A stretch of 64,000 nucleotides of DNA from Proteromonas lacertae (GCA_002245135.1 NGBS01001172.1:100632-164631); one strand, 5' to 3'. Counted from the stretch's first letter, positions 12,601 through 24,419 are shown. Notes: generated by a model from the sequence alone, not told the origin. Translations and numbers: made by a program.

Positions 12601-12732
12601 GATACTTCTGTGAATGATATAATCATAATGGAGCATAGTGGAGCGTATTGTAGCGTGTTTAAATCAAGATACTGTATGAGTACAGCTTCAGATGAAATAT
12701 GTTTGAATGATTATGGTGAAATTCTTAGTTAA
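9602..12732 (+). CDS. lysAC: bifunctional aspartate kinase / diaminopimelate decarboxylase
   Basis: Seven exons with introns of about 28, 28, 32, 44, 49 and 53 nt form one reading frame of about 965 aa. The N-terminal half is an aspartate kinase: LKYGGTSVATL is the nucleotide motif and GRGGSDTSASLY the active-site loop. ACT-like regulatory segments follow (VSRKKCIIINILS and IFQSYNIHLLTES). A Ser/Pro-rich linker then leads to a fold-III decarboxylase, with the PLP lysine in YYSVKANSHP, a glycine loop SLGGGLSVYTG, IEPGKYIVAKSG, and the C-terminal EHSGAYCSVF. Together these would catalyse the first and last steps of the diaminopimelate route to lysine. The same fusion order is known in Xanthomonadales-type LysAC, so bacterial acquisition is plausible, but the gene is fully intron-adapted. 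The usual CESGD-type decarboxylase motif is not apparent. Confidence 0.9.
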
Positions 12733-13100
12733 TGACATTTTAGTATATGTTTTCCCTCTTTTTGTATGATGTGTAATAAGATTTATTATTATTGAGTGAG
12801 TATAAGCTGTTTTTGTGGTTTGTTTGAAATTGTCCAAAAATTAAAATAAAAATAGAGTGGTTTTAGAAAAGAGATTTGTCTGAGTTTGACACTGTCCGGT
12901 ATTTGGGTGTAGGCTTAAATTGATTTCGAGGCTATATTGAAATACTTAGTCTATATAATAGGTGTAGTCCACATTATACTTGGTTCATTTTGGTATATTT
13001 TTATATGATCTAGATGTTTTTTATTGTCATTTTTACTGTTTTTCAATCTTTCTTGATTTATACTACACATCTGAACATTTTTTTATATTTAATATAGGCA
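12733..13100. promoter_or_regulatory. gene-free stretch upstream of eL33; probable promoter and 5' UTR intron
   Basis: No ORF, tRNA or recognisable RNA gene was found. The part from 12,870 to 12,980 is less AT-rich than its surroundings. A GTATAT at about 12,992 and a TATAG directly before the eL33 start (13,092-13,098) could bound a 5' UTR intron of about 105 nt. That would parallel the long start-proximal intron of the uS11 gene. Confidence 0.35.
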
Positions 13101-13513
13101 ATGTCAACTGAAAAGACCCAAAACAAACAAATCAACAGGTATATTATCTTTATTTTTATTTATTTATGATAGATTATACTCAAGAGGTGTATTCTTAGGT
13201 TATCAAAGGTATTTTTGAATTGGTTTATTATTTTTTGAATAGAAACCGAGAAAGTCAACATTTAAAAACCTGTTTAATCAAAATCGAAGGTGTAAACACA
13301 AAGAAAGACACTGAATACTATTTAGGTAAAAGAGTTGCTTACGTTTACAGAGCTAAGAACCACAAAACAGGAGGTAACTACAGAGTTATTTGGGGACGTG
13401 TTAGAAGACCACACGGTAATGGTGGTGTAGTAAGAGCATCATTCAATCCAACTTTACCACCATGCGCTATGGGAAAACGTGTCAGAGTTATGTTATACCC
13501 AAGCAGAGTTTAA
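13101..13513 (+). CDS. RPL35A: cytosolic ribosomal protein eL33 (L35a)
   Basis: Three exons with two introns of 34 nt each (first at 13139-13172) encode 114 aa, a normal length for the family. The sequence runs LYSRGVFLGYQRNRE, then the KIEGVNTKKDTEYYLGKR motif, GRVRRPHGNGGVVRASF and a C-terminal GKRVRVMLYPSRV, all diagnostic for eL33, a large-subunit protein near the E site. Both introns fall early, within the first 25 codons. Codon use in the last exon is richer in C-ending codons than in neighbouring genes, as expected for a highly expressed gene. Confidence 0.97.
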
Positions 13514-13634
13514 GTTTAATTAATGCTGAGCCAAGTTATATTCATCTATTGTTTCTTTTAATGAGATTTAAAAATAAAACACACATAAAATTTACAATCA
13601 TTTGTACAACATAATAGATTTAATTGTTTGTTAT

Positions 13635-15191
13635 TTACTCTTTCTTTTCTTTCCTCTCAGATTTAACCATATAAACTGAAACAAAGTAAACTAATGCAAA
13701 TGCAATATGTCCTCCAAATCTCAATTTCTTCCACACTAACCATGATGATTCAAGTGTTAATAATGCAAAAGAAACACTAAGATAATTGGTCATACTCAAA
13801 GTCATGAAGAAAGCAACAAAATTGTAAATTGCAACTAATACTTTATTATCTTTTACTTTTGGCCAAATCTTCTTATATTTAATTCTTTCGATATTTTGAC
13901 AAATGGCGATAGAGATAAAGAACAAATAATAACCTGAATAAACGCCATGCCAAAATGAAGAAGTCAAATAAACAGCCATCATACTGTTATTATTTCTAGA
14001 ATAAACATAATTCTGCAACCAAACTTGAGTTCTAATATTCCAAGCTTTGCTTGCATCTTTAATAGTTGTTGGAACTTCAAAGGATAATGCTAGGCAGTTT
14101 TTAGCTTCATTCCATAGCGGTTCTCCGTTTTTATCATATCCTGAAAATCCAACTCCTCCAAGTATACTACAGCCTTCGACCAAATACCATCCTAAGAAAT
14201 ATTTACTTCGATGGTTTAATGCAAAAGTTGGGAAAAATAATAAGAAATATTTAAATCCATTTAATTTCAAATATTCTGGAGAAATGATTTTTTCTACTGG
14301 GAAATAAGCAGCTCCAATTAAATACAATACAGCAGCAGATTAAACAATAACCTAAAGCTTGCATTGAATAATACACTCTTTTAGCTGGAATTTGATGATT
14401 GCTGAATCTATATTCCATACCATCAATATATATTTTATATTCAACAGCTGGACCAGCTATACAAGTTGGGAAATAAAACACATAACCTAAATATTCAAAT
14501 ATAGATGGTAATTTTTGAATTGAATATTCTATTCTTCGTTTATATACAGCGTTGTCTTTTCTATTTGGATCATCAGCTTTGTGTTGATTATCTGCTAAGT
14601 CTATAGTACCATCTGAATAGTTATAAGCTAATGAAGATAGTTTTATAACAATTACCATTAATGAACCTGATATATCCATTCTCCATGATGCAAAATCAAA
14701 GAAATATCGATAAATATGACTATTTAATTTAAATATAATTATATATATATATATATATATATAATTATACACAGATGTTAGACACGCCATATTGAATAGG
14801 ATTATAACTTTTGGGCAGATATGACGAGGTAAAATTATCATCATTAAGTAAGATATTATTGCAACTAATAAAGAGAAGATGTATTGTCTTCCACACAAAC
14901 TTTGAATGATAATTATTCCATAGAAGAATGACAAAAAGTGTTTTAGTGTAATATTTTTGATTGTGGAATGAAAATATGCTAACGGATAAGCAATTGCCAT
15001 CAAAACAAAAAATTTCAACTATAGAGATATGATAATAAAAATAATACTTGATCTGATGGTAAACCTATTACTGTTTCCATATTATCGAAGAAATCATCGA
15101 TTATTTTGGGTTTAGCAAACACTGTATAATCGATAAGCTAAAATATAACATATGCAGGAAATACATCATATAATTTATTGACAAAATCCAT
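13635..15191 (-). CDS. MBOAT-family lysophospholipid acyltransferase, one uncertain join
   Basis: The start reads MDFVNKLYD, with introns at about 15,139 (27 nt), 15,019 (29 nt) and 14,715-14,765 (AT-repeat rich). Multiple membrane segments are present, with the family signatures CIAGPAVEYKIY, KYFLGWYLVEG, WNIRTQVWLQNYVY (conserved Asn) and SSFWHGVYSGYY (catalytic His). These match LPCAT/LPEAT/ALE1-type enzymes that re-acylate lysophospholipids in the ER. Near 14,340 the frame changes. A 34-nt GTATT...CCCAG intron restores the frame but removes a hydrophobic stretch, whereas a one-base shift would keep AAVLYLIGAAYFPVEKI, which looks like a real family segment. The C-terminus is Lys/Glu rich (KSERKEKKE), like an ER-retention tail. 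Confidence 0.85.
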
Positions 15192-15268
15192 TTTAATTAA
15201 AGATCAAGCCTAATGTCAAGTCAATCTTATAGCCAAACTCACATCAAGCCTTCTGGAACACAAAAAAG

Positions 15269-16620
15269 ATGAAAACTATCATTTTAATTCTTGCCTTAAC
15301 CTGCTCAGTTTTTGCCCTCAACAATGGCTTGGCTTTAACACCACCGATGGTATAATATTCTCGTTATATAATTGATAGGGTTGGTTATCCTGGGAATGGT
15401 ATTTTGAATTAGCACTTATATTGTTAGGTTCAGATGTGAAGTTGATTGTAAAAAACACCCAACTGCATGCATTGATGAAAATTTATTTGTTTCTATGATT
15501 GATACATTAGTTAATGATGGTTGGTTAGAAGCAGGATATAGAGTAAATATTTTGTTTATGTATTTTTCAATAGCAAATTAATATTGATGATTGTTGGATG
15601 TCTTCAGTCAGAAACGAAACTGGCTTTTTAACTGCTAATGCAACTCGTTTCCCAAATGGTATTCAATGGTTATCAAGATATGCACACAACAAATCAGTCG
15701 AATTAGGTATCTATGAAGATTTTGGAACATACACCTGCCAAGGTTATCCAGGTTCAATGGGATACATTGAACAAGATGCAGCTGTGTTTGCTGAATGGGA
15801 AACTGATAGTTTAAAACTTGATGGTTGTTACGCTCCAGTATAATTAATTTAATTCTATAATTTAGTTGGAAGCTATGCGTGATGGTTATACCAACATGTC
15901 AATTGCCTTAAATAAGACAGGAAGACCAATCTTATATGCTTGTTCATGGCCAGCTTATGAAGCATCAGCTCCATTCCCATATTTAGAACAAATCTGTAAC
16001 TTATGGAGACCATACGATGATATTGAACATACATGGGAAAGTGTAAGTGATATTATCAGACAATGGGGAGATATGCAAACAAGGTATAGATATTTATAAA
16101 TATAATTAATAATTTCTATAGATATGCTCCAGCTAATGGTCCAGGTCATTGGGTTGATCCAGATATGTTAGTCATTGGTTCAACAGGTGATGGATTAGGT
16201 CCAAACGAATACAAGTCACAAATGGCATTATGGGCAATGTTCGCAGCTCCATTATATATGAGTCACGATTTAAGAAATACCAGTGAAGATGCTAGAAAGA
16301 TATTAATGAATAAAGATATCATTGAAGTTGATCAAGATCCCTTAGGTGTTGCTGCTAGAATGTACTTTAGAAATGATGAACATGAAGTATGGGCAAGACC
16401 ATTATTCAATGGTGATTGGGCTGTTGCATTATTCAATAAACAAGGAAAGACAATGAAAATTGAGTTTGATCCTCATGATGTAGGTATTAATGTTAAAACT
16501 TCAATTACATTGAAAGATTTAGAAAAACATGAAGTTGTTGGTGAATTAAAACCAAAACAAACATGGAAGGTTGATGTAGAATCTCATGAAACAAAGATTT
16601 ACAGAATCTCTTTCAATTAA
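15269..16620 (+). CDS. secreted alpha-galactosidase, GH27
   Basis: Six exons with introns of 29, 29, 31, 28 and 38 nt join in frame to 398 aa. A signal peptide (MKTIILILALTCSVFA) is followed by the GH27 start NGLALTPPMGWLSW, then INIDDCWM. The nucleophile region is DSLKLDGCY and the acid/base region is CNLWRPYDDIEHTW. GHWVDPDMLVIG and SHDLRN also match, and a C-terminal beta domain is complete. The enzyme should hydrolyse terminal alpha-galactose, or N-acetylgalactosamine, outside the cell or in lysosomes. It starts only 78 bp from the divergent MBOAT gene. Confidence 0.95.
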
Positions 16621-16735
16621 ATGTGATTTGAAGTTAAATTACTGATAAAATAAATGAAAATTGTTTTGTATTGGGGATTATTCATTAAAAAAACAAATAT
16701 AATGAGAGAGAGAATAGTATGAATTAATGTTATAA

Positions 16736-18686
16736 TTAATTATATTCTCTAGCAGTTTCACAACCATTACCAGTATATCCATCAAAACAAGTACATAAAC
16801 CAGTATTATAATCACATATACCACGACCACTACAATCAATGTGATAACTATCAAGTCCATTCTTAGATGATGGACATTCTTTCAATGAACAATCTGGACC
16901 TCTAAATCCTTTATCACATTTACATGCCATTAATCTTGCTTCACCAAAACTATTACTAGTTCCAAATCCTTCATACTCTTTATCTTTATCATTATATAAT
17001 TCAGTAGTTGAAACACATCTTCCTTTATCATTACAATTATTTGGACAACTTATTCTTTGACATGCATCACCATCAAAACCTGGTAAACATTGACATTGTC
17101 CTGTAGTTCTATCACATTCACCTACACCACTGCATTCAACTGGAACATGTGAACCATCACCTACGAATTGGAATAAATATGAATAATGATTATGACTACT
17201 TTCACTGTTGAAATGATATGGTCTATTGAAGAATAATTGAACTTTTCCTTTTCCTGCTTCTACTATTTTATAATCTCTAATTGTCAATTGAACTAAATGT
17301 GCATAACAACCATGATCTTCAACCCAAATTGTACTATCTCCTCCTCCAGATGGTGTAGCAGTAACACCAACACCTGATTTATCTTCAACTTCTCTAGTGG
17401 TGATTAATCTAATAACATTGACATGAGCACCATAACTGATATATTGGAAGAATTCACCAAATGATTTTAATGATTCATCAGGTTTCATATTTTTATAACA
17501 ATTCAAACCAGGACAACTTTTACTAAAATCAATTATTACTGTGTCATTTAATTCATTATATACTTCAGTTGGATCAAATGTATTAGCATCTGTTATTACT
17601 GTTCCTAAGTTATCTTCAGATGCAAGTCCAGATGGTACAAAATATCCCAATGCAGATTCATAATTATTTTTACCTAAGTAATATTTACCTTCTACTTTAC
17701 CCATTAAATGATATATTTCACTTGCTTCTAATGTTACATTTCTTCTTATATTGTATTTGTGACTATAACCACCTTCTAATAAGAAACACTTATCATTTAC
17801 ACCATTATTATTCAACGATTCTGTTTCAATTTTTATACATTGGTTTGTATTAGTAACACATTTAACTCCATATAATTTCCCTGTATATTGTATTACTTCA
17901 GATGACTCTGATTTAATACATCCAATCTTAACATCCAGTTTTTTATCATCTGGTAATGGTGTTGTTGTGGGTGTTGGTATTGGTATTTCATTTGAATTAA
18001 ATAGATAATTAGTTAAAATCATACTCAAATCATGTCTTAATGTTACTTCACCTTTACTATTACCATTTGCCTTTGATAGTTGGAAGTTAACGAATAATGA
18101 TAGATCTTTCCTAATATAATCAATATAACAATAAAGTTGATCCTTTTCTTCAGTTTCTTCAGAATCAATATCTAAAATACCATACAAATAATTCTTAGAA
18201 TAATTGAGGATAGTATAAGCTTTTCTGAATAATCTCTTTGAGGATTTTGCATAACATGACATTGAACCACCTAAACTGTAATCTTCCAATGCTGGATCAA
18301 TTGCACTAACTTCCAATACTTCAATGTAACTCACATTTGGTAAATTAACACCACATTTATAACTATCACCTGTTTCACCACAATTTCCAACTTTTTTCAT
18401 TGTAAACTCTGGACCAGCGTTTTTATACCATTCATCAATGTCTGGTTTTGATGAGAATCCAAATGCTTTTGGACATGTTCCTAAAAATTAGCTTTAAAAA
18501 TATACTTAGTGAACAATCTGGACCAGTATAAGTGAATTCATTAAAATAAGCACCATTCAAAGCCAATCCTGTCTGTTTGTAACAACTACAAGATCCATCA
18601 CTGTTACACTTACCGTGACCACTACAATTGTTTGGGCATGCACACCAGCAAGCAATAAAATATAGGAACAATATTCTAAGCTGCAT
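16736..18686 (-). CDS. secreted EGF-module protein, tenascin-like
   Basis: One 25-nt intron near 18,485 separates two exons; the spliced product is 641 aa. The signal peptide is MQLRILFLYFIACWC. An N-terminal EGF-like module (CPNNCSGHGKCNSDGSC) is followed by about 430 residues of unrecognised Cys-containing sequence, probably beta-rich. Three C-terminal EGF-like modules follow, with CSGVGECDRTTGQC, CPNNCNDKGRCV and CSGRGICDYNTGLC. There is no transmembrane segment at the end, so the protein is probably released or peripherally bound. Family members act in adhesion or extracellular matrix; no specific function can be given. Confidence 0.8.
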
Positions 18687-18964
18687 TTAACCTCTTAAAA
18701 ATAGAATTAAGAAAATAAAAGAATTCTATTGGTTAAAATCAAACGAAACGATTAAAAGTTTATTTTCTTCTTAGACTCTCACCAATCCACCGTTAATTAA
18801 TAAAAATGTCATAATATTATTCAGTCATCAATGTTACACCATTTTATCAAGAAAAATTAAAGATATATGATGATTATGTGTTAAATTCATTAAAATCTCG
18901 AATAATATCTTTAAAAAATATAAATAACATTAACTTTACAATGTAATTATTTCCCCCTATTTCT

Positions 18965-20458
18965 TCACTCCAAATCTGGCTGTCTCAATATCCCACCTTC
19001 TTGTGAAGATGATGAAGGTGGTTGTGGAACAACAGGCTGTGTAGCTGTATTACTCACTCCGCTATTATAATTAGACATTCTACTAGCAACGTTCGATCTA
19101 GTTTCATCCACATCAGGACAAACTCCATTTATTCTAGCAAATAATAATCTCAATACTCTTTCTCTATCTTCCCAAGTCAAATCTCTCAAATCAATTTTAT
19201 CTGATGGTTTTATAGGTATTCTAGATTCTTGATAAGCTTCTTCTCTAATTTGATTGGCTGTTTTTATCATTGGGAATTTGGCTGTGTTATTTCTCATTGC
19301 TTCTTTTACTGATTTATTATAGTCATTTAACATTTCTTGATATCTATTTTGTCTTTCATGTAAAATTTCACTTTTCACTTGATCTAATGCATCAATAAAG
19401 TATTGTTCTACTTCTGTACGTTGATCTAATATAGTTTGTGATAGTTGTCTTAATCCTTTTAATTCTTTATTTTTTAGTTGAACTAAATGATGTAAACCAT
19501 CAATTTCTATTCTTAGATCATCTTCAGATTTACGTTGTTTTAATTCAGCAACATTTTTTTCTCTCTATTCATAAAAATAGAATTATATTTAAATATAAAA
19601 AGAAAAAAAGAATAATATATATACTTGAAATTCATTATATTGCTCCTTCATCTTTGATTCAGTCTGGTGCAATCTCTCAGTTAAGTCTTTAATCTGCTGA
19701 TTCTTCTTCAAACTTTCTTGAGCATATAAAGTCTCCTTCTCTTTACATATTGATAATTCACGAACTAACTGTTTATTATTAGTATCTAATTCTAAATTAA
19801 TTCTCTGTAATTCACCTGTTTGACCCATTTGAAACTTCAATTCTTCAGCCATTCGACGATTATCTGCTACTATCTTTCTTGTATCAGCATCTAAGTTCTT
19901 TTGAGCTTCTACTCTTGCTTCACGTGATAAATCAACTAATTTCTTTTCTGTTTCTTTTTGGAGACGACTTAAATCTAATAAATGTTTTCTTTCTTCCTCT
20001 CTTAGATCTTTTTCGAATTGTATCTTTTGTTTTGCACAGGTTTCTCGTAGATTGGCTAATTCTGTTTCTATTGATACTTTCATTTTTCTAAATTCTACTA
20101 AAGTTTCTAATTCATCTTGGGCTGCTGTTAATTGACGTTTTAGTTCATTTTGAATTTGTTCTGCATCTGCTTTAAGTTCTGCAATCTGCGCCTCATAAGA
20201 TTCTTTTTGAGATTTTAAATTATTCATATTCTCAACCTGCAATTTTAAAATTTTATCATTAAGTGTATCGATTATGTTATCTTTCTTTTCCAATTCCAAC
20301 TGAAAATAACCAACAAATTCATGAGTATCCTTTTGACCGTTCTCTTGTTCTCTCTTCAATCGAAAGTTCTCTTCTTTTAAATCTTCCACTCTATTCTGTA
20401 GAGTCAATAACTTATTGTCTTGTGTTTGATTACTAAATTTTTGAGCTATTTGATCCAT
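18965..20458 (-). CDS. BBOF1: basal body-orientation factor 1 (BBOF1/CCDC176) homologue
   Basis: Two exons separated by a 60-nt intron (19565-19624) give 477 aa, nearly all coiled coil. The C-terminal third carries the family signature: DQRTEVEQYFIDALDQVKSE and, further on, DLTWEDRERVLRLLFARING, both close to BBOF1 of animals. BBOF1 is a ciliary microtubule-associated protein needed for basal-body alignment and axoneme stability. The start used is MDQIAQKFSNQ; the frame is open a little further upstream but without ATG. Together with the MOK kinase in this window it argues for motile cilia or flagella. Confidence 0.85.
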
Positions 20459-20639
20459 AATTTCAATTTTTGAATTTTGAAAAACCGAAAATATCAAGCC
20501 AAGTTTTTTCAATTTTTTCTTTTTTTCTCATTATTATGAGGTTATAATTATAAAATAAACATATAAATCAATAGTCAATAAGCAATTAATAGTATAATAA
20601 TAATAATAATATAATGTAGAATGATATTCAAATTTAACT

Positions 20640-21212
20640 TCAATTTGAAGTTATTCTTTCAAGATTATTGTTGATTTTGTCAATTAAATCCATCTTATTA
20701 TCACTCTTTTTATAACTTCCTCCAACAGATGCTAACATTCTCCTCAATTGACATAAAGGAATATCATCATAAAAATAATCATCTCTTAAGATTTTCTTGA
20801 AATGATTTCTATTAATTACAATAGAATATTACATCATATTATATATATACGGAATTGTTTTAATACAATAACAAATTATTTCTTTTCGACTTTTAACAAG
20901 AGGATATTCCAACTTCCAATCACTTAAATATCTCCAAATACTATAATTACAAGCATCATTACTAAAACTATATAACCATAATTCTAAATCACTCCATCTC
21001 TCTATATTCTTTAATAAATTCACATCTTTATCATTTATCTTGATATTTTCACATTCTCTATTTTCATTATCTGGATCAAATAATCTATAACTCAACCATC
21101 CCCAAAAATCATTCCAACTAACATTTCCATCTTTTGATGATATAATATCAACAATATAATCTAAATTATTTGGACATTCTAATTTAGATAGTCTATATAT
21201 ATCACTTATCAT
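20640..21212 (-). CDS. EF-hand-like/SAP-like ORF, possibly the C-terminal part of the adjacent lipase gene
   Basis: The ORF starts MISDIYRLSKLEC and contains a degenerate EF-loop-like segment (SSKDGNVSWNDFWGWL). A 43-nt intron near 20,850 leads into a C-terminal SAP-like helix-turn-helix, IPLCQLRRMLASVGG followed by KMDLIDKI. Its first codons overlap the end of the lipase ORF by 11 nt in another frame. Such an overlap of same-strand genes is improbable in a eukaryote, so this may be the end of one lipase fusion protein interrupted by a one-base shift in an A-run (GAAAATGATAAG). No function is assigned. Confidence 0.5.
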
Positions 21213-22985
21213 TTTCTTGCATTCTCTTTATTGATATTTTATCATCATCATCACTATCATAATTATCAAATATCATTCTTGCAGCTTCCTTGATTGTTTC
21301 TAGTTTCTTTATATCTTCTTCAATTATCTTTCTATCATCTCCTTCCAAATAATCAGTTATCTTATTCAACATAAAAAATGCACCTAAGCCTACTAAAACT
21401 CCACCACAAGCACATCCAACTGCACTTGCTAAACCTGCTAATAATGATCCAACCAAATAACCACAATAACCACTAATACCTGCATTAACTACAGTAATTG
21501 AATTGTGTTTAATATTACTCCAGAATTCCTTTCTATACAATTTCTCTTCAGATTTACTTCGAAATCTTTTTCCTGATTTACTTTTTACATAATCACGACC
21601 TATACTAAAAACATAATTAATTAATGACATTGAAGCAGATACTTTTATATAACTCTTTATATTTTTTAAAACACTTAAATCTATTCCCATTTTAATTATA
21701 TCATAGACTATTTTTGTTATATCCAACGGTTTTGATCTTAATAATTGACTTCTACAATTATTTGTAAATATATCTTTTTGTTTTGCTGTTAGTTTGTCAA
21801 GTCCTTTATAATCTATTCTATTATCATTCATCATTTCTTCATATGATAATGTAGGTATATTTCCTTCTTTCATTTCTTTGTTATAATTCATAAACAAATA
21901 ATCATACATTCCTCTTGGCATTACTTTATACCCATTATCAATTAAACAATACCTAGGAACTCTACTGTTAGTAATTAGATTAATAATATTATTACTTGGT
22001 TCTTTATTGTCATTTTTAAGTTCTATCATACTTCTATTATAACTCTTTAGTTTTTCCTCATCAGTCAGTGTGTCAAATGCTTCTACTTTATAGGATTCTA
22101 ATCTGTTATAAGTCATTCTTGCACAACAATAATAGACAGTTTCATATGGAGTATAAATTGGTAATTTTAATCTTGTATATAAATCCATGTCTGGTGAAGA
22201 TTTCTATTTTAAATAATAAATTATTAAAATTACATACACAATCGAAATATTGTTGAATAAACTTATCATAATATCTAAAAAAATGATTTTTCCAATACTG
22301 AATTTTTATATCACATCTATATATTATTCTTTCTTCACTTTTCTGTCTTTCTAATGATAAATAATTATCTTCATGGCGAATAAAATAATAAACACCCAAA
22401 GGCAAGTATGTTCCAACAACACTTGGAACTACAAGATATGGGAGATAAGGAACAATATCATAATCATCAATGAAATGGATGAAATGTTTATACATTAATT
22501 TATCTTTCGCATAATTCAATATCTCTTCTGAAAAAGCAAATGGACTTCCAAATGTTATACAACTATATATTAAACAATCATAAAATATACTATATATTAT
22601 CACTATTAAGATGATTCTTTAATAAATTGAATGTACAGATAGTAGCAGCAGCTCCTCCTAATGAATGACCGCCAATTATCAATAATTTACCTTTTCTCAC
22701 TGCGTCATTGTAGATTTCTTCGATATTTTTAACTTCATTTGCTCTCTGAGTAAATCCTTTATATGTATAACCGTTTTTTACCAATATAGAATAGTCAGGA
22801 AGACAATTCAGATCTGTGAGGTAGTCTTCAATATATTCAGACGATCTGAATGTAACATATACAGCATCGTCTGTTTCAAATCTATAATAGTAATTTTCTT
22901 TGTGCGATGAGCAAAATCTGCAACATTCTAACTGTTTTAATATATTTGCAATTTTGAAGTTATAATCTAAAAAATATTGGTCCAT
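21202..22985 (-). CDS. class-3 (fungal-type) lipase-like protein with C-terminal membrane segment
   Basis: Three exons (introns near 22,590 and 22,205-22,240). The nucleophile elbow is LIIGGHSLGGAAAT. Downstream are ITFGSPFAFSEE and HFIDDYDIVPYLP, the usual positions of strand beta-6 and the catalytic Asp region of class-3 lipases. A glycine-rich hydrophobic stretch, GYLVGSLLAGLASAVGCACG, near the C-terminus probably spans or inserts into a membrane. An acidic tail follows. The ATG at 22985 follows TTTTCAG, so a further 5' exon is possible; an overlapping frame upstream also looks coding. Substrate unknown. Confidence 0.7.
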
Positions 22986-23453
22986 CTGAAAATATTTCTG
23001 GATTTATTGCTTGTGTGAATAGATATTGCGTTATAAAAACTGAAATGATTTTTCACACACTGAATGACACTCTTTCTACAACCATACGAAAAGATCTGTA
23101 TAAAATTTTTCAATGAAATACTTTGTATAACATTTTACTCATTATTTCACATATAAAAATTTCATATGCGGTAAGTATATCGAAGAGATATATTCCTTTT
23201 TTATTCAATCATCCCAAATAATAACATTTTTTAGTTTAATAAGCGTATATATACGTTATCTTCCCTTTTTTAATACAAAATACAAAAAGTGACAATTAGT
23301 AAACCATAAACATATATATTTCATATTTGTGTTAAATATCAATAAAAGATTATTGTTAAAAAAAAACCACAGACGATAAACATTTGTATAATGAGAAAAT
23401 CGAATAAAATGATAAATAACTCCTTAAACCGAATAATTTTAAACCGACTTTTT
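22986..23453. promoter_or_regulatory. gene-free divergent intergenic region
   Basis: This is the longest gap in the window, lying between two divergent genes. I see no coding frame or RNA gene. It is AT-rich with several T-runs and contains a perfect 12-bp palindrome, CGTATATATACG, at 23244-23255. It presumably holds both promoters. Confidence 0.4.
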
Positions 23454-24142
23454 ATGAATATTAATTTTAAGATAAAAGAAAAGGCTGAACAAGTATAAAT
23501 TAACTTATTTCATTATTAAATAGAAAAAAAGAATCAATTTTGCATTTGAAGATAGTAGTGATGAAGAGATTGATAATTCAAAACAAATTAAAACCAGTAT
23601 AATCTAGTAAATTACTCATCATAGAAGATACTGAAGAACTAGTACCAAATTTATCTACAGATGAATTAAAGAATAAAGGAGATGATTTTGCTGAAGCTGG
23701 TAATTATATGAGTGCTTTAAAATATTGGAGACGTGCTGTTGAAATGTCTCCCAACTTATATAAAATTCATGAATCAATGGCACAAGTGCTTTTAGAATTA
23801 GGTGAAACATTTGAAGCAATAAAGGAAGCAACCAAAGCCACGGAGATAGAACCTACTTGGGGTGATGGATTTATAACACTAGCAAGATGTCAAAGGAATT
23901 TTGGAGAGATAGAATTGAGTTTAGAATCATTTGAAAAGGTATTCTTTTGCCAATTATCGTATAGGGACTGAGTCTTATGGAAAATGCAAATGAATATGAA
24001 AATGAAATACAAGAAATAAGAGATTTAATAAGAGTATTGTTTATTTTTATAGTTAATGAATTTATAGATTAGAGACATGTATGCAGAAGAAGATGAAAGT
24101 ATAAAACATAGGAGATGTGTTGTTAAAGATGAAATATTTTGA
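23454..24142 (+). CDS. TTC33-like tetratricopeptide protein
   Basis: Five exons with introns of 31, 28, 26 and 34 nt sum to exactly 189 aa. An acidic N-terminal segment (FAFEDSSDEEIDN) precedes three TPR-like helix pairs: LKNKGDDFAEAGNYMSALKY, PNLYKIHESMAQVLLELGET and PTWGDGFITLARCQRNFGEI. The length, the three-repeat layout and the motif order resemble animal TTC33 (osmosis-responsive factor). TPR proteins are interaction scaffolds; no partner can be inferred. Confidence 0.75.
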
Positions 24143-24419
24143 TTTTTATGTAGATTTATTAATTTAACTGTAGATTTATAATTTTACTTTATATTTTGCT
24201 TGTATTAATGTATTATATATGTTACAATACTATATATTATTTACAATAAAAATATCAAAAAATCATTCTTTATTCACATGTTTAATCCTAATTTCATTCT
24301 CAGTATAGACTTATTAGCTCTGTAGCTATAATATAATATAATTAATATGTAATTTTAATTTCAGCTTGGTTGAAAAATGTAGTTTTAAGTTCATCCAATT
24401 ATTTTTTTCAATTTTATTG
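24143..24419. other. intergenic, no feature seen
   Basis: AT-rich spacer between two same-strand genes. It holds the 3' end of the TTC33-like gene and the promoter of the CstF-64 gene, with a T-run plus TTCAATTTT just before the start codon at 24420. No ORF or RNA gene was recognised. Confidence 0.4.

Noticed and set aside
12500-12732. Splitting the lysine gene into two adjacent genes
   Set aside because: Every exon join between the kinase and decarboxylase halves keeps one frame without a stop or a new promoter, and the linker is coding.
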